Source: Phaseolus vulgaris (Eukaryota; Streptophyta; Magnoliopsida; Fabales; Fabaceae). Taken from it: a stretch of DNA of 64,000 nucleotides. Positions 45,466 through 57,860 of the stretch are shown piece by piece (positions within the stretch are counted from its first letter, which is position 1; each line of letters opens with the position of its first letter). The stretch lies in the NCBI RefSeq assembly GCF_000499845.2, contig NC_023756.2, positions 31,481,846 to 31,545,845 on the forward strand, written 5' to 3'. The position numbers and the translations under genes were made by a program. Under the pieces are notes generated by a model. The model worked only from the letters and a program-made list of their open reading frames with translations. It was not told the DNA's origin and searched no databases.

Positions 45466-48400
45466 ATTGTGCTTAGAAAAAGTTAATTTTCCCTAAATTA
45501 GAAGGAATGCAGGTTATCTCAGCTCATCAGTTTGAGAGAAAGATACAAGAAGGTACATAATGTTTTATGCTCTTGGCTTGTTCTATACTTACTAATAAAG
45601 TACAAAAAGATATATTTGTAGTTCAGGAGTTTATGGATGTATTTCCTGATGAGATTCCTGGACTTCCACCTAAAAGAGAGATAGAGTTTGCAATAGACTT
45701 GATTCCTGGAGCAGGCCCAGTGTCAATTTCTCCATACCGAATGGCACCAGCAGAGTTAGCTGAATTAAAGAAACAACTAGAAGACTTATTGGAGAAGCAA
45801 TTCATTCGACCTAGTGTTTCTCCATGGGGAGCTCCAGTGCTATTAGTGAAGAAGAAAGATGGATTGTCACGTCTATGCATAGATTACAGACAATTAAACA
45901 AGTTAACAATAAAGAATAAATATCCTCTTCCTAGAATTGATGACTTGATGGATCAGTTGCATGGGGCAGTTGTCTTTTCTAAGATAGATCTGCGCTCAGG
46001 TTATCACCAAATTTCAGTGAAAGCGGAAGATGTTTAGAAGACTGCTTTTAGATCAAGGTATGGTCACTATGAATTTCTGGTTATGCCATTTGGGGTGACT
46101 AATGCTCCAGCTATTTTCATGGATTATATGAATCGGATATTCAGACCTTTTCTTGATAAGTTTGTGGTAGTGTTCATAGATGATATCTTGATCTATTCTC
46201 GTACAAGAGAAGAACATGCATAACATCTTAGAACCGTCCTGAACATTTTGAGAGAAAAACAGTTATATGCTAAACTTTCAAAATGTGACTTCTGGATGTC
46301 AGAAATACAATTTTTAGGACATGTCATCTCTACACAGGGAATATCAGTAGATCCTTCTAAAGTGGAGGTTGTACTTTAGTGGGAACGTCCTAAAACAGTT
46401 ACTGAAATTAGAAGCTTTGTCTGGTTAGCAGGATAATACAGGAGATTTATAGAAGGTTTTTCTAAAATAGTGGCCCCTTTGACCCAATTGACTAGAAAGG
46501 ATCATCCTTTTGCATGGACTGAACAATGTGAGAGAAGTTTTGAAGAGTTGAAAAGAAGGTTGACTAATGCTCCTGTATTGACAATCCTTGATACCAATTA
46601 GTCTTTTGAAGTTTTCTGTGATGCTTCCTATCAGGGATTGGGTTGTGTTCTGATGCAGAATAAGAAAGTTGTTGCCTACGCTTCTCGTCAGTTAAAGGTG
46701 CATGAAAGAAATTATCCAACTCATGATCTAGAATTGGCAGCAGTTGTCTTTGCTTTAAAAATATGGAGACATTTTCTTTACGGAGTTAGTTTTAATGTGT
46801 TTAGTGATCATAAAAGCTTGAAGTATTTGTTTGATCAGAAGGAGTTAAATATGAGGCAGAGGAGATGGATTGAATTTTTAAGACTATGATTTCCAGCTAA
46901 TATACCATCCTGGGAAGGCAAATGTTGTTGTAGATGCGTTGAGTCGTAAAAAGATACAAATGTCTTCGCTTATGATTAGAGAGTTAGCATTGATTGAAGA
47001 TTTCAGGAGTATGAATTTGGAGGTTTCCATGTCTTCAAATTGCATTAGTTGTAATACCCTTATTATAACTAATGAATTTCTGGAGAACGTGAAGGAGAAG
47101 CAGTTGGAAGATTCAAAATTGAAGAACATCATGGGCTTATTAAATACTGACAAAGCTAAAGACTTCTCTTTAGGAGTGGATGGTATTTTGAGATTCAAAA
47201 ATAGAATATGCATACCAGAGGATAATGAACTAAAGCAAACAGTGTTATCTGAAGGTCATAAAAGCAAACTCATTTTACACCCAGGGATGACCAAGATGTA
47301 TCAAGATCTCAAGAAGTCTTATTGGTGGCATGGCATGAAGAATGATGTAGCCAAGTTTGTAGCTGCTTGCTTGACTTGTTAGAAATGAAAGATTGAACAT
47401 CAACGACCTGGAGGCATGTTAACTCAGTTAGACATTGCAGTGTGGAAGTGGGATAGTATCTTAATGGATTTTGTTACTCACTTACCACGTACTTTGAGGA
47501 AGCATGACTCTGTTTGGGTCATAGTGGACAGGTTGACAAAGACGACACACTTCCTACCTATAGACTTGAGAATCTCTATGCGGAAGTTGGCCCAGATTTA
47601 CATAGATGAAATAGTCAGATTGCATGGTGTACCCTCCAACATAGTTTCAGATAGAGATCCTAGATTCACCTCGAGATTCTGGCAAACACTTCAAGAAGCT
47701 TTGGGGACTAAACTCAAACTTAGTTCAGCATATCATCCTCAGACTGATGGACAATCAGAGAGAACTATCCAGTCCTTAGAGGATTTGCTTAGGACTTGTG
47801 TGTTAGATCATTTGGGCAGTTGGGATGAAATTCTACCATTGGTAGAGTTCACTTAGAATAATAGTTACCAAGCTAGCATAGGAATGGCTCCTTTTGAGGC
47901 ATTGGAAGAAAGTGCAGGACACCTTTGTGCTGGTTTCAGGATGGTGAAATTGTGTTAATTGGACCAGAATTAATACAACAAACTAATGAGAAAGTCAAAA
48001 TGATTCAGGAAATATTGAAAACATCTCTTAGCAGGCAAAAATGTTATGCAGATCAAAGAAGAAGACCTTTAGAATTCTCTGTGGGTGAGCATGTCTTTTT
48101 GAGAGTTACACCGTTCACTGGTGTAGGAAGACCACTCAAATCCAAGAAATTGACTCCTAAGTTCATAGGACCTTATCAAATTCTCAGGAGAATAGGCCCT
48201 CTGGCTTATGAAATTGCTTTGCCTCCTCCTTTAGCTAACATTCACAATATTTTCCATGTATCCCAGCTACGAAAGTATGTACCTGATCCCAACCACATTC
48301 TAGAGTTTGATTCCATCCAAGTGAAAGAAAATCTGTCATTTGAAGTGAAGCCAATCAGAATTTTAGATTCACAAGTGAAACAACTTCGTGGAAGAAGTAT

Positions 48401-48488
48401 TCCCATGGTGAAAGTATTGTGGGATCTCATCTATGGAGACTCCACTTGGGAAATTGAAGAGGAGATACGAGCATCATACCCTAGCTGA
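45466..48488 (+). pseudogene. pol of the Tekay-like element: RT, RNase H, integrase
   Basis: RT starts near 45640 ([20 protein letters not shown]) and has [23 protein letters not shown] and the catalytic FIDD (about 46177). RNase H has [13 protein letters not shown] (about 46615-46655) and [10 protein letters not shown]. Integrase has HPGMTKMYQDL, a zinc-finger end AACLTC, DFVTHLPRT, IVSDRDPRFTS and YHPQTDGQSERT (47450-47790). A C-terminal region (47925-48488) ends in EEIRASYPS. Stops fall at 46035, 46221, 46377, 46434, 46600, 47380 and 47854, with frame changes near 46883 and 47915. Several stops are TAG where family members have glutamine. Confidence 0.92.
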
Positions 48489-49721
48489 GGAGTTCAGGAA
48501 CATTTCTACCCGATCAGATTTTCAAACAGAGTAAGTTCATTTTTACTCTAAATATCCTTTGTTCTTTGTTTTTCCTTAGGATTTAGTCATCAATCTTGGT
48601 GGGGTCAGTTGAGAAGTTTAATCCTCTCAACTTATTCTATTATACACTGAATTTTTGTTTTGTTTGGATAACTTGCATTAGGCCCGTAAATCTTGAAGCT
48701 TATCCAAACGGCGGGGAATAAAATTCTAAAAGTTGCTTGGAAAGCAAGCAATTGAGGTAAGGGAAGCTAAATTTAATTTTTAATAGAACTCTAGGCTAGA
48801 AGATCTGGATGTGGAAGGGACGTGGTCCCAATATTCAATTTCTCTTGCAGGGATGTTGTGTGTTTATATATATTGGGTTGTTTGTTTATATATTATTTAA
48901 ATTTGTGAATATATTCGGTTTTGATGATTTAGTATTAAAGTGTTATTTTTTTTATGTCAAATAGACTTTTGAATAGTTTGGATCACTTTTTGAATGATAT
49001 TGTATGACGAAATGGTGTGGAATTGAATTCATACATTTGGGATAATGTATGGACTGATGTTTGCTGTGTATTAAGTATTGATGCCTCTGTGGTAACAGAG
49101 ATCTCCGAGCTTCACTGATGATCTAAGTCACATAGACTAAGATATCAGGTGGTGAGAAGCTGATAGGGGAGTTCATGTACACCGTGACATATGAGATGCA
49201 CGGCTTGGGTTGTATTGAACTTACCTTGATCCTCTCTGTTGGATTCGCTGGTAATCTTTGGATCAGGTGTTAGTCTCTGGTAGGACTTACTTAATACGGG
49301 TCTTGCGGAAGACGTTGTTTGTTGAATATTCTGGATGTGTAGATCCATGTGAGATCTATGTGATTGTTTATTGTTGAGATTTGAAGAAATTTGAATAATT
49401 TGAGAAATTGATCATGTAATTTGGTTTTCTCTTTTGATTTAATTGTGTATATTATAAAATTCTATTTTCACTAGCTTACCCTTGCTTTTCTTGTTGTGTT
49501 TGAACTGCGATGACTGTACTATGTACACGAGCAGATGACCATACAGGTGCAGGAGAGCCTTAGAGGTTTCAGAGTCTTATTTTGAGATGTGGATATGTAA
49601 ATATCTGTATTTCTATAAATCCTAATCATGTATTAGGAATGTTTTTGAAAAACTCCAAGTTTGTACAAAAACTGATAGAACTTTTATTGTAATAGTTATA
49701 TGTAAATTATGGGGTGTTACA
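48484..49721 (+). repeat. 3' LTR, 5' end deleted
   Basis: It matches 42776-43661 from TAGCTGAGGAGTTC onward but lacks the first 175 bp and any polypurine tract. The join with pol falls at ATCATACC, which also occurs in the 5' LTR just before the shared text (42764-42771). It contains about 350 bp (48950-49300) not found in the 5' LTR. Confidence 0.9.
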
Positions 49722-49857
49722 CTTCCAAAATCGAATTATTTTTTTATAAATCAGTATATAAAAATATATTAATCTAAAATTATTTATGTATTAAATTAAC
49801 ATAATGTATTTTTTAAATATACTAAAATTTAAATAATTTTTTTTATTGTTATTCCAT

Positions 49858-51591
49858 TTTTGAAACATTTCAGACAAACAATTCATATAAAATTATAATT
49901 TAACTCTTGATAAAAAAAATTATATAGTTATTGAATACGTAATTAAATGGATGTTTTAAATGAAAAAACTCTTAAAATGATAAATTAAAACAAACGATTA
50001 TAAATATTAAATTAAGATTGAAAATTTTAAAGAGATAAGATCAAAACTCAATTAATGAAATTGTGTGTTTCTTCTCTTTTACTTTCTCTTCTCTAATGAA
50101 ATTACACTTTTTTTTTATAATTATTTTCATATTTGTTATTTATGTGTAACACTTTGAAAACATTATTCACTATATTATAAATTGATTAAAGGGCATGTAC
50201 ATAAGTTATAAATTTAAAATATAAACTTATACATACACATCATATAAATGTATATACAAATATTTATAAAAGGAGGATAAAAAAATAAAAATCTTTATTT
50301 GTTTAGATGTCACTCTTGCACCTATAAATACATATGTTTGTGTGTTCCCTATAATTATCGCAGTTTCTATGCAAATAAACACAAGGGTAAATTATTGAAA
50401 TATATTTCAAACTATATGTAAATATACAAGAAAAAATAATTAGATACATAAAGGGTAAATTATTGAAATATATTTTAACTATATGTAAATATATAAGAAA
50501 AAATAATTAGATTAGTAATTCGTAAATAATTTAGTTTCTTTTTCAATCAAACATAAACATACAAAAAAAAAAATCTATGTATGTAATCCAATTTCATTTA
50601 AATATCAATATTCAACAATTATATAAATCACACATGATCTATACATCAAGAATATTCCACAAGTAGAATATCAATTAGCCTCTTCTAGATGACTTGTATT
50701 AAGTAGCCCCATCCAAGACTTAGATTCACAAACGAACCTAAGAGAAAAATATAAGGGTAAGTTCAATACATCCAAAACCGTGTAACTATAGGTTGTCATA
50801 GTTTATATGAATTCCTTCTTCTGTTTTTACCACCTGATGTCTTAGTATATGTGACCTAGATCTTTTGTGAAGTTAGAGGATCTTTGTTATAACATAGAAG
50901 TCAATACTTAATACGCAAAATCAAACAACGATTCATACATTATTCTAAATGTATGATCTCAAATTCATACAAAACTCATCATTCTCATACAATACATATA
51001 ATTTAAAACATTAATAAGAGGATATTAGACTTATATATACTCATATAGATGATACATAACTCTGTGTACCAAACACGTATTGCTTGCATGAACCTTTCAT
51101 GTGTTTGATTTCATGTGAAGTAAATCTTTAAAGAATAATTGAACTCTGATTTGGTTGATTTTATTCTTTTTTTTTTCACTTTTCATGTTCTAGAAATTTA
51201 ATGGGTGGATATTTTAGTAATAATCAAAAGTTGAGAGTAAATGTTACCATTACTTTTCCCTATCCCATGTATATATATTTCTCACTAAGTAAGAAAGTCA
51301 CTTTTGTACTCCTAAGAAAGAAAATATTTTAAACATTAGCGCTCAAACCCTAAAACATTTCTTTAAAAATGGCACCCAACCTAAATGAGTTTATCCTTCC
51401 ATGTGGGGAAAAACAAAAGAATTACAAAGAAGAAAAATTAAGAAAGCTAAGAAAACCCAAATGCTCTGTTTTTTTAATGTCGCTATCAAACTTTGAAGCT
51501 TATATCTTTTTATAGGTTCTTCTACTCCAAGAATCTTAGAAAACCATTTTTGTTTAGATTTTGTTCACAATTTCTCAGTTTTCAGCTCGTT
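49858..51591. other. AT-rich non-coding stretch
   Basis: There is a short direct repeat (AAGGGTAAATTATTGAAATAT at about 50382 and 50455). I see no gene. Confidence 0.6.
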
Positions 51592-52440
51592 ATAATTCTG
51601 AATGGCGAACTCTATTTCTTTGTATCTTTGCGAATGATTTGTTTTCAATTATGTTTCTAAGATATTGTAGATTTTATTTTGTTACTTTTCTCCTCGAATT
51701 TCATATCCTTTTCTAAGAAAGAACCTACTTAATTTTTTGCATATTCAACCCACTTGTAAAGGTAAGAACCTCCTTCAAACCGTCTAGCAAACACTCTCAT
51801 TGAACTGTCTAGTAAACGCTCTTATTAGATCGTCTATTGCCTGTAATCACTAGACCGTTTGATTAGAGCGTCTACTCTGGCTAAAAACACAAACTTAGCA
51901 TAAATAATAGTCAAGGAAAAAAAAAACCCAATTTGATGAATCTCAATTAAAATAGTGAATTTATTCATGATTATAATCCAAGAATCTATGATGAAATCTT
52001 TAAAGTGTGATAAAATTCTGAATGGCGAACTCTATTTCTTTGTATCTTTGCGAATGATTTGCTTTCAATTATGTTTATGAGATATTATAGATTTTATTCT
52101 GTTATTTTTCTCCTCAAATTTCATATCCTTTTCTAAGAAAGAAGCTACTTAATTTTTTACATACTCAACCCACTTGTAAAGGTAGGAACCTCCTTCAAAC
52201 TGTCTAGCAAACACTCTTATTAAACTGTATAGTAAACGCTCTTATTAGATCGTCTATTTCCTGTAATCACTAGACCGTCTTATTAGAGCGTCTACTCTGG
52301 CTAAAAACACAAACTTAGCATAAATGATAGTTAAGGCAAAAAAAAACTCAATTTGATGAATCTCAATTAAAATAGTGAATTTATTCATGATTACAATCCA
52401 AGAATCTATGATGAAATCTTTAAAGTGTGATAAAATTATG
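51592..52440. repeat. 420-bp tandem duplication
   Basis: AATGGCGAACTCTATTTC occurs at 51601 and 52021, a period of exactly 420. The copies are about 95 percent alike by eye. Each copy contains a cluster of CGTCTAG-like motifs (CCGTCTAGCAAACACTC, ACTGTCTAGTAAACGCTC, GATCGTCTATT, ACTAGACCGT). Confidence 0.93.
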
Positions 52441-52749
52441 CTCATCATTCACCTTTTTAGCTAAACATTGTAATAGTAAAACTTTTAGACTTGTGAAAGT
52501 GTGCCAATGGCTTAAATTGTCACTTGAACTTTCAATCAGGAACTCGTCTAGAATTTATTTATTTCTTTGAGATTTCATCACTTGAATATTTACTCTTAAT
52601 TGTTTTTAGTATTAGGTCTCTATGAAAGATATGCATAATCTCTTAGTAAATCTTTGTTTAACTTATTTTGGTCCTTAGGAGTCCTTGTATATATACACAT
52701 ACATGTGGAAAAATATTTTTGAAATTTTTTATTAAGAAAGTTTGTGAAA

Positions 52750-54300
52750 GTGATATAGGCAAAACTCTAGTTAGGAAAGACTTGGTACTTAAGAGTTTTC
52801 ATTTTTGACCCACCTATCTTTCTTGGGGTGTACTTAGTAAGATTTCAAGATCTTTTCCTTTTAGAAAATATCTCTAAACAAACCATTTGTGAAAATCTTT
52901 ATCACTCATTTTTGTGACTTTTTTTAAAAACTTTGTGAAAACCACTTTAGATAAGAAAATGGGTGATCATACTCATCAATCTAGTTCACATGATAGTATG
53001 AGGGATCAACGAGGGGAAATAAACCTTAGAGATTTTCTCAGTAGAATGATTGAAGATAATACGAAAGAGATGAAGAAAAAAAAAATAGATGAAGAGATGA
53101 GAGTTTTGTATGCTCAATTATTAAGTCAAGGATGATAAGAGAAAAATACAAACAAGATGAAGATACCCACCTAGAAGAAGAAAACAGTATGAGGACTCAC
53201 ACTCTTAATGTAAAGAGGCAGTGCATAGTAGTAATCATAACGAAGACTACTATCAACCCCCACCTAGGCGTCACCATAAGCCTAGAGAAAGTTGTTATCC
53301 CTAGGAACCTAGAATTGACTTTCCTCCCTTTTATGAAAAGGATAACATTGAATAATATCTAGACTAGGAGATAAATGTTGAACATATCTTCGAATGCCAC
53401 CAAATAGATGATGAAATTTTTTGTCCATGATTACCTTAAGCTTTTAGGACATACCATGTACAAGTGGACTTCCTTATCTAAGGACCTAAAGATTCATAAT
53501 AATCCTCCTATAAGATACTGGAATGAACTTAGGTTAGCCCTTAGAAAAACACATATGCCTTCTTACTATGATAGAGAGTTAATGGATAAACCCCACCAAC
53601 TCCAACAAAGAAAACTGAGTGTTAAAGAATATAAACAACAAATGGAACTACTCATGAAGAGGTTGGAATTAGAGAGTAAGTAAGGATCACCATAGCTAGG
53701 TTCTAGAGTGACTTGAATTATGAAATTAAGGATAGAGTTGAAATGTTTTCTTATAATGATTTAATTGAATTAGATCAACTATGTGTAAGGATAGAGTAAC
53801 AACTAAAAAGGAAGTCTACCCGTAGGAAGGACTACCCACCATTTCTTACCCTAAGAAGGACTAGAAGAGGGAGGGATACCCATCTAAATCTTATATGAAG
53901 GGTCATTGGAGAGAGATAGAGAACAAGAGGTAGAAAAATCAAAATATAAAGAGCCTTCCAACGAAAATAGATCTAGAGATGTCCAATGCTTTAGATGTTA
54001 GGGAAATGGAGATTATGGTACTGAGTGTACCAATAAAAGACATGTGTACCATATTAATAATGAACATGTGATACAAGATGAAAGGCATTCTTCACCTAGT
54101 GAAGAAGAACCTCTAAATTCAGATAGTGAAGCTTTGCCTTGTGAGGGTGGGCTACTAGTGGTGAGGAGGCTACTTGAAAGCCAACATGTTGAGCTTGAGT
54201 AGTCTCCTAGGGAGTACCTATTCCATTAAATGTGTAAAGTTTTATAAAATACTTGTTCAGTGATTGTGGATAATGGTTCATGCTATAATTATTGTAGTTT
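52750..54300 (+). pseudogene. Ty3/gypsy gag-protease relic, same lineage as the 10716 element
   Basis: The leader text TTAGGAAAGACTTGGTACTTAAGA (near 52776) matches that at 13000. Gag parts: NLRDFLSRMIEDNTKEMKKK (near 53010), YWNELRLALRKTHMPSYYDREL and KLSVKEYKQQMELL (53515-53660). A decayed knuckle is near 53990 (CFRC-stop-GNGDYGTEC). EALPCEGGLLVVRRLLES (near 54130) and a protease-like SVIVDNGSCYNYCSF (near 54260) follow. Many stops and frame changes. No LTRs found. Confidence 0.85.
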
Positions 54301-56106
54301 TGTTAAGACGCTAGACAGTCTAGTCATTATTGAACGATATAATACCTCATTGGACTGTCTTATGAGGATAAGTCTATCAAATTTTGATGATAATAAGCAC
54401 TATAAGATATATTAAGGCTTATAACAAACTTTCTTCATATACAAATATTAAAGTAAAAATATTTGACAATCTATAATATTAACCTATTAGCTGGTCTCAT
54501 AATGTTAAACTTGTTAGACGGTCACAATGTTAAAATGTGTTAGACCATCTCATAGAGTTAACAAGTTAGACGATCTCTGAGTGGTTGAACTTGTTAGATG
54601 ATATCATCTTTGTTTTTGCATTAGAAGGTCATGTCTTTATTCACGCAATAAACAATTTAATATATCAAGACGTCTCTACATTTTGTTATTTTGTTCTGAA
54701 AGTGTTTTCTAATGATTATTAAATAGTTGTGAAACTCTTAATGACTTTGATTAATATTTTTAAACAAAGAAATATTTCAACATTTTAATTAAATCAATTC
54801 TGGAATGTTTTCAAAATACATATATTAATAGAGTTTTGAAAATTAAAACACTTTTTAGTATGTTTCTGATTGAATTAAATTAATCTAATTTAAATTCACT
54901 AATATATATGCATCAACGCAAATAGAATACTTATTTGGAAAGGTTTTGAAATATAACATTAAGAAGAGATTTCAAACATAGAAGTTTCTGTTCTCTTAGT
55001 GTATGATTAATTTAGTGTTCATTTAATCAAAATATAAATTTATATTCATTTCACCTATCAAATATTTTCTAGGCGTATTGATTTTTCAAGATATTTATTG
55101 AGTTTTACTTAACTTTGACCAAACAGTTAAGTATATATATGACTAATTACCTCTTCATGAAAAAATGCTTATGTTCACGACAAAATAAATTACCACTAAG
55201 TATATTGAGATCTTAAAAATTTGTATTGGTCCCTTTTTTTTTTCTTAGTGTATGATTAGCAAACGCTAAATATATCAAATATATGCTTATTTTTAATTTA
55301 CTAATATATATTTGCTAAACATATTCAATGTTTTTTTTTCATTTATTGAATTCTTATAAAAATATACCAAACAATTCAATGTATGTACCACTAACTAATG
55401 TTTATATTATACCTTTGTTGATTTTATCTCATTATATGATTATGTAACATTTATTGTATTAAAATGTACATATTTATTCAATTCAATAATAAAATATTTA
55501 ATGGACATGTTAAGTCCTCAAAATATACCTCACATATGTATTTATTTATTTTCTTTAACTTGTAAACTTAACTCAATGCATAAAACTATCCAATGCATAG
55601 TGCATAAAAATGTGTTTATACCATTTTTTATATTCTTTTCCAACTAGCATATTCTCATATTTGAGATTTATCTTAGGTAATTTATAAATTTTTCTTATTA
55701 AATAATTATTTAACTCTCAACATATTTAAATAATTTCACTATTAAAATGTTACGTTACCGTGTGAACACACAAAATATACAATAAATATTTATTAAATTT
55801 CTTGTGATTCATATAGACAACTAAGTGTATTTATAACTAATAAAAGTTTAGAACATATCCATTACAAGGATAATACAATAATTTATCATTTTTAGCACTT
55901 CAAATTTATTGAATTTTTCGTAAAATTCACTAAATAACTCAATGTATGTATGACTAACTAATGTTTAAGGCATATAAATTATATTTATATTTATTTACAA
56001 ATCGAATTATGGAAAATACAATGTGATTTTAAAATTTGTATTTAGTATTTATATATTTTTCTTAGTGTATGATTAGTTAATGTTTTAAGCCATCAAAATG
56101 TGTATT
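54301..56106. repeat. AT-rich region with diverged recurring motifs
   Basis: TCTTAGTGTATGATTA recurs near 55004, 55244 and 56080. CAATGTATGTANNACTAACTAATGTTTA occurs near 55377 and 55940, with weaker forms near 55128 and 55815. At 54300-54620, TTAGACGGTCT/TTAGACGATCT-like words recur about every 30-50 bp. It could be a decayed satellite. There is no gene. Confidence 0.5.
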
Positions 56107-56750
56107 TGTTCTTGTCGGTTGACCTGGTCGTCGGTTGACTCTGGGAGTAGGTCGTGACTCTGTCTGTCTCTGCTGGAACTTGCTCTTTCCCTGGAATGTT
56201 GGAACGTGGCTCCGTTTGAAACAGAGGGGGCCCTACCTGTTGATTGCACTCCGACAATCAAGTCAGTACTGGGCTAAGAAACAATGAGTAAGTAAATAGT
56301 TCCAGTCTTAGAAACGGTGTACCTTTACCAGGGATCACGAATCTCTTTTATATACTACTTTCAGGCTACCTCATTGTAACAACTTCCCCTCTCATGATAA
56401 CCTTATCTCGAGTGAAAGTTGGTATGATGAGAAGACATTCTGTTACGATGTCACATAATCTTAGTGTAACCACCGCACATAATCTTTATCCTTGGAGTGC
56501 ATAATCTTAACAGCATGGCCGCTAGGGTACCAACTCATGTACCAGCATTATGGGGCTCATCTATCACTGTAGGCGTTCTAGCCTTTACATATCATGCATG
56601 CAGCTTACCCCTGACGGGTTTCAACACACACATTCTTGGGGCCCACTTACGTGGCCCATTATCTCGACCAGACCATCGAGCTGACCTACTCTACACAGGT
56701 GTCGATGTCTGATCACCTAAGCACCGAGCCCATCACTCTGGTCCAATGCA
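56107..56750 (-). repeat. 3' LTR of Tat copy 3 (644 bp)
   Basis: On the plus strand it runs TGTTCTTGTCGGTTGACC to CTCTGGTCCAATGCA, followed by CAAGGCCCTCAGGCTCGAG, the counterpart of the G-rich tract in copy 1. The ends match the copy 1 LTR at 6620-7349. A minus-strand TATATAAAA box is at about 56347-56355. Confidence 0.85.
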
Positions 56751-56888
56751 CAAGGCCCTCAGGCTCGAGCTGGACTTGTTCCAGTGAAGAGGCTAACTAC
56801 TCGCATATGGCAACCTACGTGTCTTGTGAGTGATGTGACGTGCACAGTGCCTTGAGGTGACGTCTCACCACACTCCCTCACTGGTGTA

Positions 56889-56945
56889 CACATGGCCGCA
56901 TCAACGGTTGGAAAACGTTGTTGCTTGCGCTTCCCCTATACGTTA
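56889..56945 (+). promoter_or_regulatory. Promoter-like block of the plus-strand gene, Tat copy 3
   Basis: CACATGGC (56889-56896), ATCAACGG (56900-56907), GCGCTTCC and TATACGTT (56937-56944) stand in the same order and similar spacing as in copies 1 and 2. The role is inferred. Confidence 0.5.
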
Positions 56946-57078
56946 ACCCTTCAATTCTTACACCCGTTTCACTGTTTCATTCCTTCTTCACACATCTCTC
57001 TGAACGCTCTGCTTTTGCACACCCTGCTCTCTCCTCTCCAAACAAGCCTCCTCGTCTCCCTTCATCAATCATCTCAAG

Positions 57079-57860
57079 GTGCGTGTTTAACCCTATGACT
57101 ACTTTTGGTCTACCATTTCAATGTTTTTAATTTTCTTATAACTGCGCTGGGATTGTTTATTTTTCTCATATCTGTGATCGTAAATACCTTTGTTTTCTGC
57201 TTCCTTGCTTCTTTCTTCAAAACGCATGCGCTTCCTCCTCTTAGTATTGCATTTGTTTTCTTTCTTTGTTTTAGATTCCCTGTAAGATGGATTACAAAAC
57301 CCTATACCCCTGTGCTTCTAGAGACCTTTTAGAGGAAACCTCTGACTTCACAACCCGCGAGAAGATAGTGTTGTATAGGAAGAGTGAGCACCTTAAAAAG
57401 AACTGTCTTTTTGGTAAAGAGCACGACAAATTTGTCAAGGTTGTGCCTTGTAGGGAGGGTGAACCGGCTTGTTGTGATTAGTCATCGGACCCAAAGGGCC
57501 CGTTCTGCTTCATTTACTCCATTTTCAAAAAACTCCTTCTACGCCTTCCCTATCCTAGTTTTGAGAGGGCCCTTCTTCCCTAAATCAACATCGCCCTTGC
57601 CTAGCTACATCCAAATAGCTGGACATTTGTTCGGGCATTTTCCATTTTGTGCCACCACTTTGGCCATCTCCTGTCAGTGGATGTATTCCTTTACTTCTTC
57701 GAAGCCAAAAACCCAGGTTGAAAACTGTGGGTGAGTTTTAACGGGGTTGCTGGGAGAGTTTTGCTGACCCTCTTCCAGCAATCATACAAATGCTTCAAAG
57801 GTAAATTCTTCAAGATCTGCTCCAATGCTAACAATCCAAGTCTTCTAGACAAGTTCCCTC
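57079..57860 (+). pseudogene. Convergent gene of Tat copy 3, N-terminal part, broken
   Basis: A leader intron (57079-57274, GTGCGT...TTTTAG) precedes the ATG at 57287 (MDYKTLYPCASRDLLEETSD). The domain continues with KEHDKFVKVVPCREGEPACC, PNSWTFVRAF, SVDVFLYFFEAKNPG and FQQSYK, matching the genes at 21692 and 6084. Stops occur near 57479, 57581, 57601 and 57719. It starts further inside the domain than the other copies. The copia LTR cuts it at 57861, before the expected coding intron. Confidence 0.88.

Larger units (their letters stand above)
42598..49721 (+). mobile_element. Tekay/Del-like Ty3/gypsy retrotransposon, decayed
   Basis: The 5' LTR at 42598 starts TGTAAC and the element ends GTTACA at 49721, an inverted terminal 6-mer. 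The TSD CTTCC is perfect (42593-42597 and 49722-49726). Order: 5' LTR, tRNA-Met PBS, gag-protease, RT, RNase H, integrase, truncated 3' LTR. Gag has two zinc knuckles and the C-terminus ends VKVLWDLIYGDSTWEIEEEI, which resembles Tekay/Del chromoviruses; the lineage name is tentative. There are many stops in pol. Confidence 0.93.
56107..57860 (-). mobile_element. Tat-lineage retrotransposon, copy 3, 3' end only
   Basis: The 3' LTR (minus orientation) and the start of the plus-strand convergent gene are present. At 57861 a copia element begins. The rest, if it survives, lies beyond the window. Confidence 0.88.
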
